From Bacillus sp. ISL-45 (GTDB lineage Bacteria > Bacillota > Bacilli > Bacillales > Cytobacillaceae): DNA of 64,000 nucleotides. Below, piece by piece: positions 1 to 9,087 of the stretch (its first letter is position 1; the number at the start of each line of letters is the position of its first letter). Below the pieces are notes generated by a model. That model ran no database searches, was not told the DNA's origin, and saw only the letters and a list, made by a program, of their open reading frames with translations. The stretch is taken from assembly GCF_018613195.1 (NCBI RefSeq), contig NZ_JAGGQQ010000006.1:241100-305099 (forward strand), in the 5' to 3' direction. A program made the position numbers and the translations under genes.

Positions 1-913
1 GAAGCTTGATCCTTGGGTCAAGTATTCCGTAAGCGAGGTCTACCAGGAAAAGCATGACGATCAATACTGTACTGTAAAAAATCGTTGTTCCCATTATGAC
101 TGGATAATCACGTTGGTTGATGCTTTCGACAAAATACTTGCCCATGCCTGGAATTGCGAAAATCTTTTCAATGACGAAAGTTCCTGTAAGTATGCTCGCT
201 GCCAATGACCCAAGAATTGTGACAACCGGCAGCAATGCATTTTTCAAAGCATGTTTGAACACGATTTTTACAGGTGACAGCCCTTTTGCCTTTGCTGTTC
301 GTATGTAGTCTTGTGTCAGAACCTCAAGCATGCTCGACCTCGTCAAGCGGGCGATAATTGCCATTGGCCCGGTTGCAAGAGCCAGAGTTGGCAGAATCAT
401 ATGCTTTGGACTGGTCCAGGTGGCAACCGGCAGGATCTCCCAGGTAACGGCGAGCTGCTGGATCAGCAGGGTGGCCATTACGAAGTTTGGTACTGAAATA
501 CCGACTACTGCAACAGTCATCGCAAGGTAATCGATCAAGCCATTATGGCGAAGTGCTGCAATGATTCCCAGCAGGATGCCAGAAAATATAGCAACAATCA
601 GAGTGATCATCCCAAGCTCGAATGAAACAGGGAATCCTCTTCCAAGCATTTCGTTTACTGTCTGTGAAGACTTTTTGATAGAAGGTCCGAAATCGAATGT
701 CGCGACCGATTTTAAGTAAATGAAATATTGAACGTATAAAGGCTCATCCAAATGATAAAAGCTTTCAAGATTTTTTTGGACCGCTTCGCTCGTCGCCCGC
801 TCCTCATTGAAAGGTGACCCAGGAATGGAATGCATCAAGAAGAAGGTCAGAGTGATGATGACCAGCAGGGTGACTGCCATAGAGCCCAGTCGTTTGAGTA
901 TGTAATGAAGCAT
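1..913 (-). CDS. dppB: Dipeptide/oligopeptide ABC transporter permease DppB (3' end cut by window)
   Basis: Inner-membrane permease of a peptide importer; it pairs with a second permease, two ATPases and a binding protein that should lie beyond the left edge. Translation from the ATG at 913 gives about 304 residues, starting MLHYILKRLGSMAVTLLVII, with further hydrophobic segments and the family signature around EVLTQDYIRTAKAKGL followed by HALKNALLPVVT. The C-terminal DPRIKL lies at the very edge, so only a few residues can be missing. It starts 55 nt after dppA and the order dppA-dppB matches the B. subtilis dpp operon, which supports the symbol over oppB. Substrate specificity is inferred from context. 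Confidence 0.9.
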   Translation of the reverse strand, partial: MLHYILKRLGSMAVTLLVIITLTFFLMHSIPGSPFNEERATSEAVQKNLESFYHLDEPLYVQYFIYLKSVATFDFGPSIKKSSQTVNEMLGRGFPVSFELGMITLIVAIFSGILLGIIAALRHNGLIDYLAMTVAVVGISVPNFVMATLLIQQLAVTWEILPVATWTSPKHMILPTLALATGPMAIIARLTRSSMLEVLTQDYIRTAKAKGLSPVKIVFKHALKNALLPVVTILGSLAASILTGTFVIEKIFAIPGMGKYFVESINQRDYPVIMGTTIFYSTVLIVMLFLVDLAYGILDPRIKL

Positions 914-968
914 TAATCCACATCCTTATCATGTCTTTGTGTAAGTTCTTGAGGTGGAGGGAATCACC

Positions 969-1793
969 CTATGAAAATGTCGTCCTCATTGCAAGTTCAG
1001 TCATCACAAGCATAGCTTGATAGGCTTCGAGAATGTCCTTAGCCTGGTACCTTACAATCGTTGACCCTTCTTCAATTTCTGTACCCGGCATCAAGTTTGC
1101 CCATTCTGCTTGTCCATAGTTGGCAAATTCAATTCTTAAAACAGGGTTATCAGGAGGAGTAAGCGGTTTCATTTTATCCAGATTCTTAATAGCCCTCTCT
1201 GTCTTTTCGGCAAGAAGTTCACCAGCTTTTACTGGAGTCAGGGACTTTGCAGCAGACCGCGATATTGACTGTTTAACTACGGCAGTTGTAATGTTAGGGA
1301 TCAATGCCTCAGCTTCACGGGCAGCACCATCATCCCCTGCTACCATGATGACAGGTACTCCAAAATGGCCTGCTACATAAGCATTGAATCCAAGCTCACC
1401 TATTTGCACATCATTTATCCACATATGGCGGACACCAAAAATCATCGAATGCGACATTACGCCACTCATTGAGGCTCTTGCATGGTAGCCGACAAAAACG
1501 GCTCCTTCAAAGCTGCCATCAAGACCCTGGACCATAGAGTAAGGCTTCACATCGCCGGTAATCAATTGTGTTTCCGGATGAAGATCCTCTATTAAAAGGT
1601 TGTTCATCTTGGAGTGACTATCATTGACGATGACTTCCTTACAGCCAGTTTCAAATGCTTTAGCAATCACAAAGTTTGCTTCCTGGGTCATGATTTTTCG
1701 GCCTCGTTCGTAATTGTGTTTTGAAGAATCCACATGGGTATGGTCAACTAGACCAGTAATCCCCTCCATGTCCACTGATATGTACAGTTTCAT
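969..1793 (-). CDS. dppA: D-aminopeptidase DppA (M55 family)
   Basis: Zinc-dependent D-aminopeptidase of the M55 family, a self-compartmentalising decamer that cleaves D-Ala-containing peptides. The start MKLYISVDMEGITGL carries the metal-binding SVDMEG motif, and NDSHSKMNN, GYHARAS and SHSMIFG are further family signatures; the C-terminal NYGQAEWANLMPGTE also matches B. subtilis DppA. The length of 274 residues is typical. I chose the ATG at 1793 because TTGGGTGA lies just upstream as ribosome binding site; a TTG at 1805 would lie inside it. First visible gene of the dpp operon, which in relatives is nutrient-controlled through CodY; no CodY site was established here. Confidence 0.93.
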   Translation of the reverse strand: MKLYISVDMEGITGLVDHTHVDSSKHNYERGRKIMTQEANFVIAKAFETGCKEVIVNDSHSKMNNLLIEDLHPETQLITGDVKPYSMVQGLDGSFEGAVFVGYHARASMSGVMSHSMIFGVRHMWINDVQIGELGFNAYVAGHFGVPVIMVAGDDGAAREAEALIPNITTAVVKQSISRSAAKSLTPVKAGELLAEKTERAIKNLDKMKPLTPPDNPVLRIEFANYGQAEWANLMPGTEIEEGSTIVRYQAKDILEAYQAMLVMTELAMRTTFS

Positions 1794-2057
1794 TTTTTCA
1801 CCCAACTTTCTATGAATAATTATCTTAAAATTATAAATAATAAAACTACCAATCGCAACCTTTTTTTCCTATTAATTTCTGTAATTTCAAGGAAATAGGA
1901 GATTTGTCATTAGTTTCTCAACGCCAATAATACTATTCTATTAATAATATTTTTAGCCTGATTTTTTATAAATGCGCGTAAGAAATGAATTTCCTTAACC
2001 TTTCCCGTACCTAGGGTAGTTTTAATAACAGTTTTTTTAAGATAATGGTTTTTGGGC

Positions 2058-2084
2058 AAAAAAAAAAAGCGCAACATCTGCGCT
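2058..2084 (-). terminator. Intrinsic terminator of the Nudix gene
   Basis: On the minus strand the stem AGCGCA / TGCGCT with a 5-nt loop is followed by a run of about ten T. It begins just after the Nudix stop codon. Confidence 0.85.
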
Positions 2085-2085
2085 T

Positions 2086-2715
2086 CTATTCCCTGAGTTT
2101 ATGTTGCTCCAACAATTCAATAAAATGGGTCAGCACCCTGGCTGTAAGTCCCCAAATCACCTTGCCGTTTGCGTGGTAGAAGTATTCATCCATTGTTCTT
2201 GTCTGCCAATTGTAATTCTCGCCGCCGATGATCAGATCGAAAGGAAAGCCGTCTTCTGGTTCCACTTGGAAATTGATTTTATAACTGTCGGGCTGGTTCT
2301 TTTTAAAAAATGACAGAGGAACTGTAAATACCTCGCCCACTTCTGCTTCATTAGGAATAATCGAATTCAGATTACTAATTCTTCCAACAAAGGGGTAAAT
2401 GATTGTGCCGAATGCTGATACCATGTAATCCAAAGGAAAAACATCGATAATCTCTCCTTCAGGTATGCCAAGTTCTTCCGAGGTTTCCCTGACCGCTGCT
2501 TTTTGAGGATTTTCTCCCTTTTCTATCTTTCCGCCTGGGAAGCAAACCTCGCCAGGCTGTCTCCTCATCGTAAGGGATCGCACCTCAAATAAAATATGGA
2601 CTTCATCTTCGACTTCCACTAATGGTAGCAATACTGCGAACTTGATAAATTGTTCATGGCCCAAAATTGAAGGTGTACGCCCCAATAAAGTTTTTGAAAT
2701 CTGATTTATATTCAT
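2086..2715 (-). CDS. Nudix hydrolase, CoA pyrophosphatase type
   Basis: Predicted to hydrolyse the pyrophosphate bond of coenzyme A or its derivatives. The Nudix box is complete: GGKIEKGENPQKAAVRET followed by SEELG, with the catalytic REXXEE-like glutamates. Just before it, RQPGEVCFPGG matches the extra motif that separates CoA-pyrophosphatases from other Nudix enzymes. The 209-residue length fits the family. It stands alone: the start lies next to a repeat-rich intergenic region and an intrinsic terminator follows the stop. Activity on CoA is inferred from the motif. Confidence 0.87.
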   Translation of the reverse strand: MNINQISKTLLGRTPSILGHEQFIKFAVLLPLVEVEDEVHILFEVRSLTMRRQPGEVCFPGGKIEKGENPQKAAVRETSEELGIPEGEIIDVFPLDYMVSAFGTIIYPFVGRISNLNSIIPNEAEVGEVFTVPLSFFKKNQPDSYKINFQVEPEDGFPFDLIIGGENYNWQTRTMDEYFYHANGKVIWGLTARVLTHFIELLEQHKLRE

Positions 2716-2900
2716 TATTGGACATCCACTCTCCCTGTAAAAGTATGTATTGTCATTGTATTATGAAAGACCGATGAAAATAAAGGAAATGGCTCTTATG
2801 AATAATCGGGATTTGAATGAAACTCATCGATATTTAAGATTGGATGCGGATTTGAATGACAGAACACCATAAGGATGGATCTAAGAGCTCCTGGTTCCGG

Positions 2901-3488
2901 ACAACATGGCATAAAAAAGCATGATTGGTGGCTTTATTTATAAACATAGTATCAATACAATCGATTGGTGACCTTATTTCCCATATATTCCCACAACACA
3001 GCAACAATAAGCCGGATTGGCTGCCTAAAAACCTACTTATTTCCAAAATCACGCACCAATAAACCCAATTGGTTAACTAAAATCCCACATATTCCCATAA
3101 TGCAGCACCAATAAGCCGGATTGGCGATCTAAAAAACCACTTATTTCCAAAATCACGCACCAATAAACCCGATTGGTTAACTAAAATCCCACATATTCCC
3201 ACAATACAGTGCCAATAAGCCGGATTGGCGATCTAAAAAACCACTTATTTCCAAAATCACGCACCAATAAACCCAATTGGTTAACTAAAATCCCATATAT
3301 TCCCACAATACAGCAACAATAAGCCGGATTGGCGGCCTAAAAACCCACTTATTTCCAAATTCAAGCACCAATAAACCCGATTGGTTAACTAAAATCCCAC
3401 ATATTCCCACAATGCAGTACCAATAAGCCGGATTAGTGATCTAAACCCCTATATATTTTAAAAAGGGGCACCAAAAAGCCCGATTGAT
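2901..3488. repeat. 52-bp tandem array A, about 12 units with CCAAT/ATTGG inverted-repeat cores
   Basis: The motif CAATAA begins at 3005, 3057, 3109, 3161, 3213, 3265, 3317, 3369 and 3421, an exact step of 52 bp. A degenerate unit at 2953 keeps the step; one near 2910 and one at 3472 are off by several bases and 1 base. Each core is an inverted repeat, CCAAT-N7-ATTGG. Two unit types alternate: CAATAAGCCGGATTGG and CAATAAACCC(A/G)ATTGG, each with its own following spacer, so the higher-order period is 104 bp. No open reading frame across it looks coding. It fills the gap between two co-directional minus-strand genes. Confidence 0.92.
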
Positions 3489-3543
3489 ATATGCATGCAA
3501 AGTAAAAAGCAGCGACGATTTGCCGCTGCCCTTAAATCTCATA

Positions 3544-3690
3544 TCAACCGGAAGCCCGTCCTTTGATCGCTTTATATGCAATCAAGATAATTCCGATTAC
3601 CAGGAGGATATGAATGATTCCGCCGGCTATTTCAAAAATCAGTCCGAGCAGCCAGAGCACCAGCAATATTCCTGCAATTGTCCATAACAT
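3544..3690 (-). CDS. Small hydrophobic membrane protein, lmo0937 type
   Basis: A 48-residue protein starting MLWTIAGILLVLWLLGLIFE, with two predicted membrane segments separated by a glycine pair, and ending in KAIKGRASG. It resembles the lmo0937-type small membrane proteins common in Bacillales, often general-stress associated; function unknown. The ATG at 3690 is preceded by AAAGGAGATG at good spacing, which supports translation. Confidence 0.8.
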   Translation of the reverse strand: MLWTIAGILLVLWLLGLIFEIAGGIIHILLVIGIILIAYKAIKGRASG

Positions 3691-3851
3691 TAGCAACATC
3701 TCCTTTCCTATTGGTCTCTTGATTAAAGTTTACCCTTTTGTTAATTCTATTAAACAAGGTTCCCCTCACCTTCCAGATGTTCAAATATTTGATAACTTCA
3801 TGGTCATTGTGTAACACTTATACTATCCTTTTAAAGTCAGGAGAAATTGCC

Positions 3852-4637
3852 ATGGGACAATACAAGATTTTATTTTTGGATATAGACGGAACGATCTTAA
3901 GACCCGATGATACGATAGAGGACTCTACGAAGACAGCCATCAATGAAATGAAGAGACAAAATATTGAGGTGGTTTTAGCTACAGGACGCCCCCTCCATGA
4001 GATATCCGATCTTGCAAAGGAACTTCAGATTACTTCTTTTATAGGATATAACGGCGCATTGGGCATTTATGAAGGCGATACGATTTTTGCCGAACCCATG
4101 CAGCCTGAGGATGTCAAATACATATTGGATGTGGCATCAGCAAATGGCCATGAAGTTGTATGTTATACGCATGAAAAAAATTACTTGACCAATCTGGAAA
4201 GCGAACCGGTACAAGCTTTTCTCAAGCAATTCCATTTGCGCCAGAATGCCGTATTTACTGAGGATGCGGTGGAACAAATTCTCGGCATGACAATCATCAG
4301 TGCTGGAAAAAAAGGGGATTCACTATACGAATTCAAGAATGGCATCCATTTGTCTCAGGTGAACGTCGAAGGTATGCAGCATTGCTACGATGTCATTCGT
4401 GATCATGTTAATAAAGGAATTGGTGTCGAATTCCTTATAAATAAACTGGGAATTAAACGGGAAGAGTCGATTGCCTTTGGAGACGGAATGAATGATAGGG
4501 AAATGCTGAAAAGCGCAGGTGAAGGATTTGCGATGGGCAATGCCCACCCTGACCTGTTTCAATATGCAAAGCATAAGACAACTACTGTCACAAATTCCGG
4601 GATTTACAATGGTTTAAAATCTCTTGGATTATTATGA
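3852..4637 (+). CDS. Cof-type HAD-superfamily hydrolase
   Basis: Haloacid-dehalogenase phosphatase of the Cof subfamily (sugar phosphate or cofactor phosphatase; substrate not predictable). Motif I is FLDIDGTIL with the nucleophile and acid/base aspartates, motif II is VVLATGRP, and the C-terminal motif IV is FGDGMNDREML. The central cap region fits a type IIB cap. It has 261 residues, usual for the family. The ATG at 3852 has CAGGAG 9 nt upstream; upstream in-frame codons read into untranslated sequence. Monocistronic, with a terminator shared with the convergent channel gene. Confidence 0.88.
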   Translation: MGQYKILFLDIDGTILRPDDTIEDSTKTAINEMKRQNIEVVLATGRPLHEISDLAKELQITSFIGYNGALGIYEGDTIFAEPMQPEDVKYILDVASANGHEVVCYTHEKNYLTNLESEPVQAFLKQFHLRQNAVFTEDAVEQILGMTIISAGKKGDSLYEFKNGIHLSQVNVEGMQHCYDVIRDHVNKGIGVEFLINKLGIKREESIAFGDGMNDREMLKSAGEGFAMGNAHPDLFQYAKHKTTTVTNSGIYNGLKSLGLL

Positions 4638-4653
4638 AATTAGCCCGTGAAAA

Positions 4654-4688
4654 AAATGGAACCTCTGACAGAGAGGTTCCATTTTTAT
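4654..4688. terminator. Bidirectional intrinsic terminator
   Basis: Stem AATGGAACCTCT / AGAGGTTCCATT with a short loop, flanked by A-rich sequence on the left and T-rich on the right. It lies between the convergent Cof hydrolase and formate/nitrite channel genes. Confidence 0.85.
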
Positions 4689-5524
4689 TTACCTGCTGCC
4701 CGTTTTTTTGCGCTTGCCTTTGAAAATTGATCCTCAGGCTGTGCAGCAGACTTTTTTAGGCTGTCTTTATAACTCATCCAGTAAATCAATGCTACGAAGA
4801 CACCACCTCCAACTGCATTCCCTAAATAAACGGGTACAAAATTGGCAAAGTATGCCCCCCAGGTATAATATCCAGCAAAAATAGCTGCCGGGATGACGAA
4901 CATATTTGCGACTACGTGCTGGAAACCGATTGCAACAAAGCCCATGATTGGGAACCAGATGGCCAAAACCTTCCCCGTCATGTCAGATGCCCCATATGAG
5001 AGCCACACCGCTAAACCAACAAGCCAGTTACAACCTATTCCTGAGAAAAAAGCCGCCCAGAAACTAGCATCCAGTTTTGCACCTGCTACTGAGACTGTTT
5101 TTTCTAGATAAGGACCCGTTTCGGTCAAGCCGACAATATGTCCAAAAAAATAGGCTACAAAAAGCGCACCTACAAAGTTACTAAGAGTAATCCAGAACCA
5201 ATTTTTCAATAGCATCTTTACTGTTACTTTCTTTGCAAGACTGGCCATTGAAATAGCAGTCATATTCCCCGTCAGCAGCTCTCCTCCAGCAAGAAGGATC
5301 AGAATCAGCCCAAGAGGAAATACCGCGGCACCCAGGAATGTTCCAAAAGTACCCCACTCGTGCGGGAGATTCGCAATTACCCTGATGTCCAAAAGATACC
5401 CTATAGCAATAAAAGCTCCTCCCAAGAATCCCAGTGCCAGCATGTTTTTTACGGGCATAGCAGCCTTGTATGTGCCAGAATCAATGGTCACTTGAGCAAT
5501 TTCCTGGGGTTTACGAAATGCCAA
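4685..5524 (-). CDS. Formate/nitrite transporter family channel (FNT)
   Basis: Pentameric anion channel of the FocA/NirC family in the cytoplasmic membrane. The 279-residue protein has about six hydrophobic segments; GGELLTGNMT and the later NMFVIPAAIF region are FNT signatures. The C-terminus is basic and hydrophilic. The start is a TTG at 5524 preceded by AGGAGG at 8 nt. It is divergent from a PadR-type regulator, whose promoter lies about 110 bp upstream. No fdh, nir or pfl gene is nearby, so formate versus nitrite cannot be decided. Confidence 0.88.
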   Translation of the reverse strand: MAFRKPQEIAQVTIDSGTYKAAMPVKNMLALGFLGGAFIAIGYLLDIRVIANLPHEWGTFGTFLGAAVFPLGLILILLAGGELLTGNMTAISMASLAKKVTVKMLLKNWFWITLSNFVGALFVAYFFGHIVGLTETGPYLEKTVSVAGAKLDASFWAAFFSGIGCNWLVGLAVWLSYGASDMTGKVLAIWFPIMGFVAIGFQHVVANMFVIPAAIFAGYYTWGAYFANFVPVYLGNAVGGGVFVALIYWMSYKDSLKKSAAQPEDQFSKASAKKRAAGK

Positions 5525-5632
5525 TTCAAATTCCTCCTGTTCTTATGTGCATTATTTCATTCGGTTATTGAACATTTCTTTAATGGCTTAATTCCCCTTT
5601 GTCCAGCAAAAAAACAGCGTTTTATTTATTTT

Positions 5633-5661
5633 TTGACATTTTTCCAAAAGAAACATATCAT
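5633..5661 (+). promoter_or_regulatory. Sigma-A promoter of the padR-MFS operon
   Basis: TTGACA at 5633-5638, a 17-nt spacer, and TATCAT at 5656-5661. The predicted start of transcription falls inside the palindromes directly downstream. Confidence 0.75.
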
Positions 5662-5662
5662 A

Positions 5663-5684
5663 TTGATATATCAAATTGATATAT
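5663..5684. promoter_or_regulatory. Overlapping palindromes, probable PadR operator
   Basis: TTGATATATCAA at 5663-5674 is a perfect palindrome. It overlaps a second one, ATATATCAA-A-TTGATATAT, at 5666-5684. Placement directly after the -10 box fits autorepression by the PadR-like protein encoded downstream; the pairing is inferred. Confidence 0.7.
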
Positions 5685-5725
5685 ATATATATATATGTAT
5701 ATATAAACCAAAAGGAGAAATGAAC

Positions 5726-6328
5726 ATGTCAATCGAACATTCGATCCTTGCAGTGATTAGCTTCCGTCCCAGCACTGGCTATGACATTAAAGCTGAATTC
5801 GAGCATAAGGCAGCAGGTCTTTACTGGGGTATGAGTTACGGCAGTCTCTATCCAAAACTTAAGAAGCTTGAAGAACAGGGGTATATCATCACTATTGAAT
5901 CAGAAGCAGAAGGCCGCAAGAAAAAGCTCTATGAACTGACTGGCAAAGGCTGGACAGAATTGGATAGCTGGCTTGCCAGAAAGCCTGAACCTCCTTCGAT
6001 AAAGGATGAGTTATTCATTAAAATGGCTGCCTGGCATAATGAAATGGATTTAAATATCCTGGCAGGCCATTTAAAAACAAGAGCGGTCGAGTCAAAGGAA
6101 GTCTTAGGCTATATCAAGGACTGGAAACAAAATAATACATCATATATAAACAGTGTCGGGATGTTGGCAATAAGATACGCTGAGCTGAAACTGGAGGCTG
6201 AGCTTCAATGGATAAGAGAATCACTTGCCTCCCTGGAGAATGATGGACTTCCTGTGGGTCAAGATCCGAAGAAACTTGGAGAGAAACAAATGGAACGGAG
6301 AAAAGCAGCACTAAAAGCAGACCATTAG
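5726..6328 (+). CDS. PadR-family transcriptional regulator
   Basis: Cytoplasmic DNA-binding repressor. Residues 1-90 form the PadR winged helix: MSIEHSILAVISFRPSTGYD, then WGMSYGSLYPKLKKLEEQGY and the wing with EGRKKKLYELTGKG. The C-terminal half (about 100-190) is helical, as in the larger PadR group that senses small phenolics or drugs. The ATG at 5726 has AAGGAG at 8 nt; the ATG 6 nt earlier is too close to it. The MFS gene begins 10 nt after the stop, so the two are an operon, probably with the efflux gene under autorepression. Confidence 0.9.
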   Translation: MSIEHSILAVISFRPSTGYDIKAEFEHKAAGLYWGMSYGSLYPKLKKLEEQGYIITIESEAEGRKKKLYELTGKGWTELDSWLARKPEPPSIKDELFIKMAAWHNEMDLNILAGHLKTRAVESKEVLGYIKDWKQNNTSYINSVGMLAIRYAELKLEAELQWIRESLASLENDGLPVGQDPKKLGEKQMERRKAALKADH

Positions 6329-6338
6329 GGGGGACAGT

Positions 6339-7580
6339 ATGGAGACTGGCATTTTTAAACCGTTGAAAAACAAGGCTTATCGTTCTCTTTTTGGCGCACA
6401 GGTATTTTCCGATTTGGGAAACTGGCTCGACTTTATTGCAATACAGGTTATAGTGGCCTACCATTGGGGTCTTGGCGAAGGAGCAATCGCTTCCGTCATA
6501 ATCGTCATGGGAATACCATGGGTGATCATCGGTCCGCTTGCCAGTGTGTATGTTGACAGACTTCCGCAAAAGATGCTGATGATAACATGTCTCTGGTTAA
6601 GAATTCTATTTGTTGCCGGTTTGTTTTTTGCGCCAAACCTTTATATTTTGCTGTTCTTTGTTTTCCTCAAGGCGACTGTAGCTGCATTGTATGATCCCGC
6701 AAGGCAAAGCGCGATCAGGCATACTGTTGCCGATGAGGAACTTCCTGAGGCTGTAACTTTGAGTCAGCTATCAGTCAATACAATGAAAATAATCGGCCCC
6801 GCCTTAGGTGGCGGCATCATTGCCCTTTACGGAGTTAAGAGTCCATTTATTTTTGAGGCAGCAGGTTTTTTGATCGCAATTGCGATATTATTCACGCTGC
6901 CTAAAATTGAAACAGAAGCGGCTGAACATACGCAAAATAAAAACTCATATATAGAAGATCTTACAGAAGGAATCCGGCATATTTTCTCTGCCAGGATTCT
7001 AAAAGCTGCCATCATCCTCTCCTCCATTGCCTTTTTCATAATCTTTTTGTATGACGGTTTATTTATCTTTGTTGCCCAGAATCTAGGATTCAGCGGTGAA
7101 GAATTCGGCTTGCTTGTCAGCTCTGTTGGGTTGGGCAGCGTCATTGGCGCACTTTTCCTCGGCCGGTATACTGCCTGGAAAAATAAGCCCATTCAGCTGA
7201 TGGCCTCGGCTTCTTTGCTGAGTGGTATCTTGATCCTTATGATCGGAATTGGCGTGCTGGGGATATTTGAACTCCCTAAGTTTTTGTGGATGACTGGTGC
7301 TTTTGTGCTTGGACTTCTAGCTTCTGCAGAAGGTGTTCCATACGGTTATGTCCTGCAATCGGAAACACCTAAGAACATAATGGGCAGGGTATCTTCAGCA
7401 GCTGCATCCCTGCAGACATTCTCCATGCTCGTCGCCCCTGCTGCGGGCGCATTGCTGGCGAAGTGGATCGGTGTTTCAGGCGTGCTGATTGGTGCAGGAA
7501 TCGCCACCTTTTTTCTCGGGACAATTGCTTTAGCTATCCATTTAAGAAAAAAAGAAAACGTAAAAAGCCTTGAAGCATAG
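6339..7580 (+). CDS. MFS transporter (MFS_3 type efflux)
   Basis: 413-residue major facilitator with about 12 membrane segments, of the enterobactin-exporter-like group. SVYVDRLPQKMLMI is the loop 2-3 motif, and LYDPARQSAIRHTVADEELP is typical of this efflux subgroup. It ends in a basic tail. RBS AGGGGGG precedes the ATG. Co-transcribed with the padR-type regulator 10 nt upstream, which suggests export of a toxic compound or drug; the substrate is unknown. A strong terminator follows. Confidence 0.88.
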   Translation: METGIFKPLKNKAYRSLFGAQVFSDLGNWLDFIAIQVIVAYHWGLGEGAIASVIIVMGIPWVIIGPLASVYVDRLPQKMLMITCLWLRILFVAGLFFAPNLYILLFFVFLKATVAALYDPARQSAIRHTVADEELPEAVTLSQLSVNTMKIIGPALGGGIIALYGVKSPFIFEAAGFLIAIAILFTLPKIETEAAEHTQNKNSYIEDLTEGIRHIFSARILKAAIILSSIAFFIIFLYDGLFIFVAQNLGFSGEEFGLLVSSVGLGSVIGALFLGRYTAWKNKPIQLMASASLLSGILILMIGIGVLGIFELPKFLWMTGAFVLGLLASAEGVPYGYVLQSETPKNIMGRVSSAAASLQTFSMLVAPAAGALLAKWIGVSGVLIGAGIATFFLGTIALAIHLRKKENVKSLEA

Positions 7581-7614
7581 AAAAAACAGCGGCTGACCCA
7601 GCAGGAGACATAAT

Positions 7615-7657
7615 AAAAGGGTGTCCCAAAAGCTTAAACCTTTTGGGACACCCTTTT
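7615..7657. terminator. Bidirectional terminator between MFS gene and aspartase
   Basis: Long perfect stem AAAAGGGTGTCCCAAAAG / CTTTTGGGACACCCTTTT type, with a short loop. It serves both convergent genes. Confidence 0.88.
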
Positions 7658-7662
7658 CGCAA

Positions 7663-9087
7663 TCAGTCTTTATTCAGCAATTCTTCCCCTGCTATACCAG
7701 GGTTGGTCATTTCATATGGGTTCAGGATCAAATCAAGCTCTTCTTCTGTAAGCACATCATAAGCAAGGCAAAGTTCCCGTACAGACTTTCCTGTCAGGAT
7801 TGCTTCCCTTGCAATTCTTGATACAGCTTCATAACCAAGGTGCGGATTGACAGCGGTGATAATGCCTACACTTCTTTCCACATCTTTTTCGAGCTTCTCT
7901 TTGTTCGCTTCAATCCCTACGAGACAATGGTCAGTAAATACCTTAAAACCATTGTTCATGATGCTGATCGATTGAATCAAGTTGAAAATAAGCACCGGTT
8001 CCATGACATTCAACTCAAGCTGACCAGCTTCGGAAGCAAGACAAATCGTATGGTCGTTTCCTATAACCTGGAAAGCAACCTGGTTGATAACCTCAGGCAT
8101 GACCGGGTTCACCTTACCAGGCATTATAGATGAGCCTGGCTGCCTTGATGGAAGGAAAATCTCGTTAAAGCCCACTCGAGGACCAGAAGCCATCAATCGT
8201 AAGTCATTGGATATTTTCGACATATTCATCATACAAACCTTCAAAGCAGCAGACACAGTTGTATAAGCATCTGTGTTTTGCGTCGCATCCACTAAATGGT
8301 CAGCGTTCCTTAATGGATATCCGCTGATTTCTGAAAGGTGACGGACAACATTTTTGATATATTTAGGATTGGCATTAAGCCCGGTCCCTACGGCCGTCGC
8401 TCCCATATTCACTTCAAACAGGTGGCCGCGGGTATGCTTGATTCTATCAATATCACGCTCGATCACCCTAGTATATGCTTCAAATTCCTGGCCGAGACGG
8501 ATTGGCACAGCGTCCTGCAAGTGTGTCCTGCCCATTTTAATGACAGCATCAAATTCCCTTGCTTTCTGGGAAAAAACATCGCGCATGATTTGCATCGTAT
8601 CCAACAGCTTGTCCAGAAGCGACAGAACAGATATGTGCATCGCAGTAGGAAATGCGTCATTCGTTGATTGAGCCATGTTTACATGAGAGTTGGGACTTAA
8701 TGTGAAATAATCCCCTTTTTTCTCCCCAAGCAATTCCAGCGCTCGGTTGGCAATTACTTCATTCGTGTTCATGTTGATGGAAGTCCCTGCGCCTCCCTGA
8801 ATGGGATCCACGATAAACTGTTCATGCCATTGCCCCTGGATGATTTCCTCAGCTGCTTTTACAATGACCTCCCCCAGGCCTCCGTAAAGCCTCCCTGTTT
8901 CCATATTGGCGAGTGCCGCTGCTTTTTTCACCATAGCCATTGCCTTTATGAGTTCACTGTGGATTCTGTATCCAGTAATCGGGAAGTTTTCCACCGCCCT
9001 TAAGGTTTGAATGCCATAATACGCATCCGCTAATACTTCCTTCGTACCCAGAAAATCCTTTTCAATTCGGACTTTAACCTCAGACAT
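7663..9087 (-). CDS. aspA: Aspartate ammonia-lyase
   Basis: Aspartase: L-aspartate to fumarate plus ammonia, a cytoplasmic homotetramer of the fumarase/aspartase superfamily. The signature loop GSSIMPGKVNPVMPEV is intact, with the catalytic serine. GRTHLQDAVP and TNDAFPTAMH are the other conserved active-site blocks. The 474 residues match the usual length of about 470. The ATG has GGAGGG upstream. B. subtilis calls the orthologue ansB and pairs it with an asparaginase; here no asparaginase is adjacent. Fumarase is the alternative, but the sequence reads as aspartase. Confidence 0.92.
   Translation of the reverse strand: MSEVKVRIEKDFLGTKEVLADAYYGIQTLRAVENFPITGYRIHSELIKAMAMVKKAAALANMETGRLYGGLGEVIVKAAEEIIQGQWHEQFIVDPIQGGAGTSINMNTNEVIANRALELLGEKKGDYFTLSPNSHVNMAQSTNDAFPTAMHISVLSLLDKLLDTMQIMRDVFSQKAREFDAVIKMGRTHLQDAVPIRLGQEFEAYTRVIERDIDRIKHTRGHLFEVNMGATAVGTGLNANPKYIKNVVRHLSEISGYPLRNADHLVDATQNTDAYTTVSAALKVCMMNMSKISNDLRLMASGPRVGFNEIFLPSRQPGSSIMPGKVNPVMPEVINQVAFQVIGNDHTICLASEAGQLELNVMEPVLIFNLIQSISIMNNGFKVFTDHCLVGIEANKEKLEKDVERSVGIITAVNPHLGYEAVSRIAREAILTGKSVRELCLAYDVLTEEELDLILNPYEMTNPGIAGEELLNKD

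Noticed and set aside
2901-3488. CRISPR array
   Set aside because: Repeats run in direct tandem with constant spacers of the same sequence type, no unique spacers, no cas genes.
5360-5725. N-terminal extension of the PadR gene to 5360
   Set aside because: It would run through the promoter, operator and the 5' end of the divergent channel gene, and the PadR fold starts at 5726.
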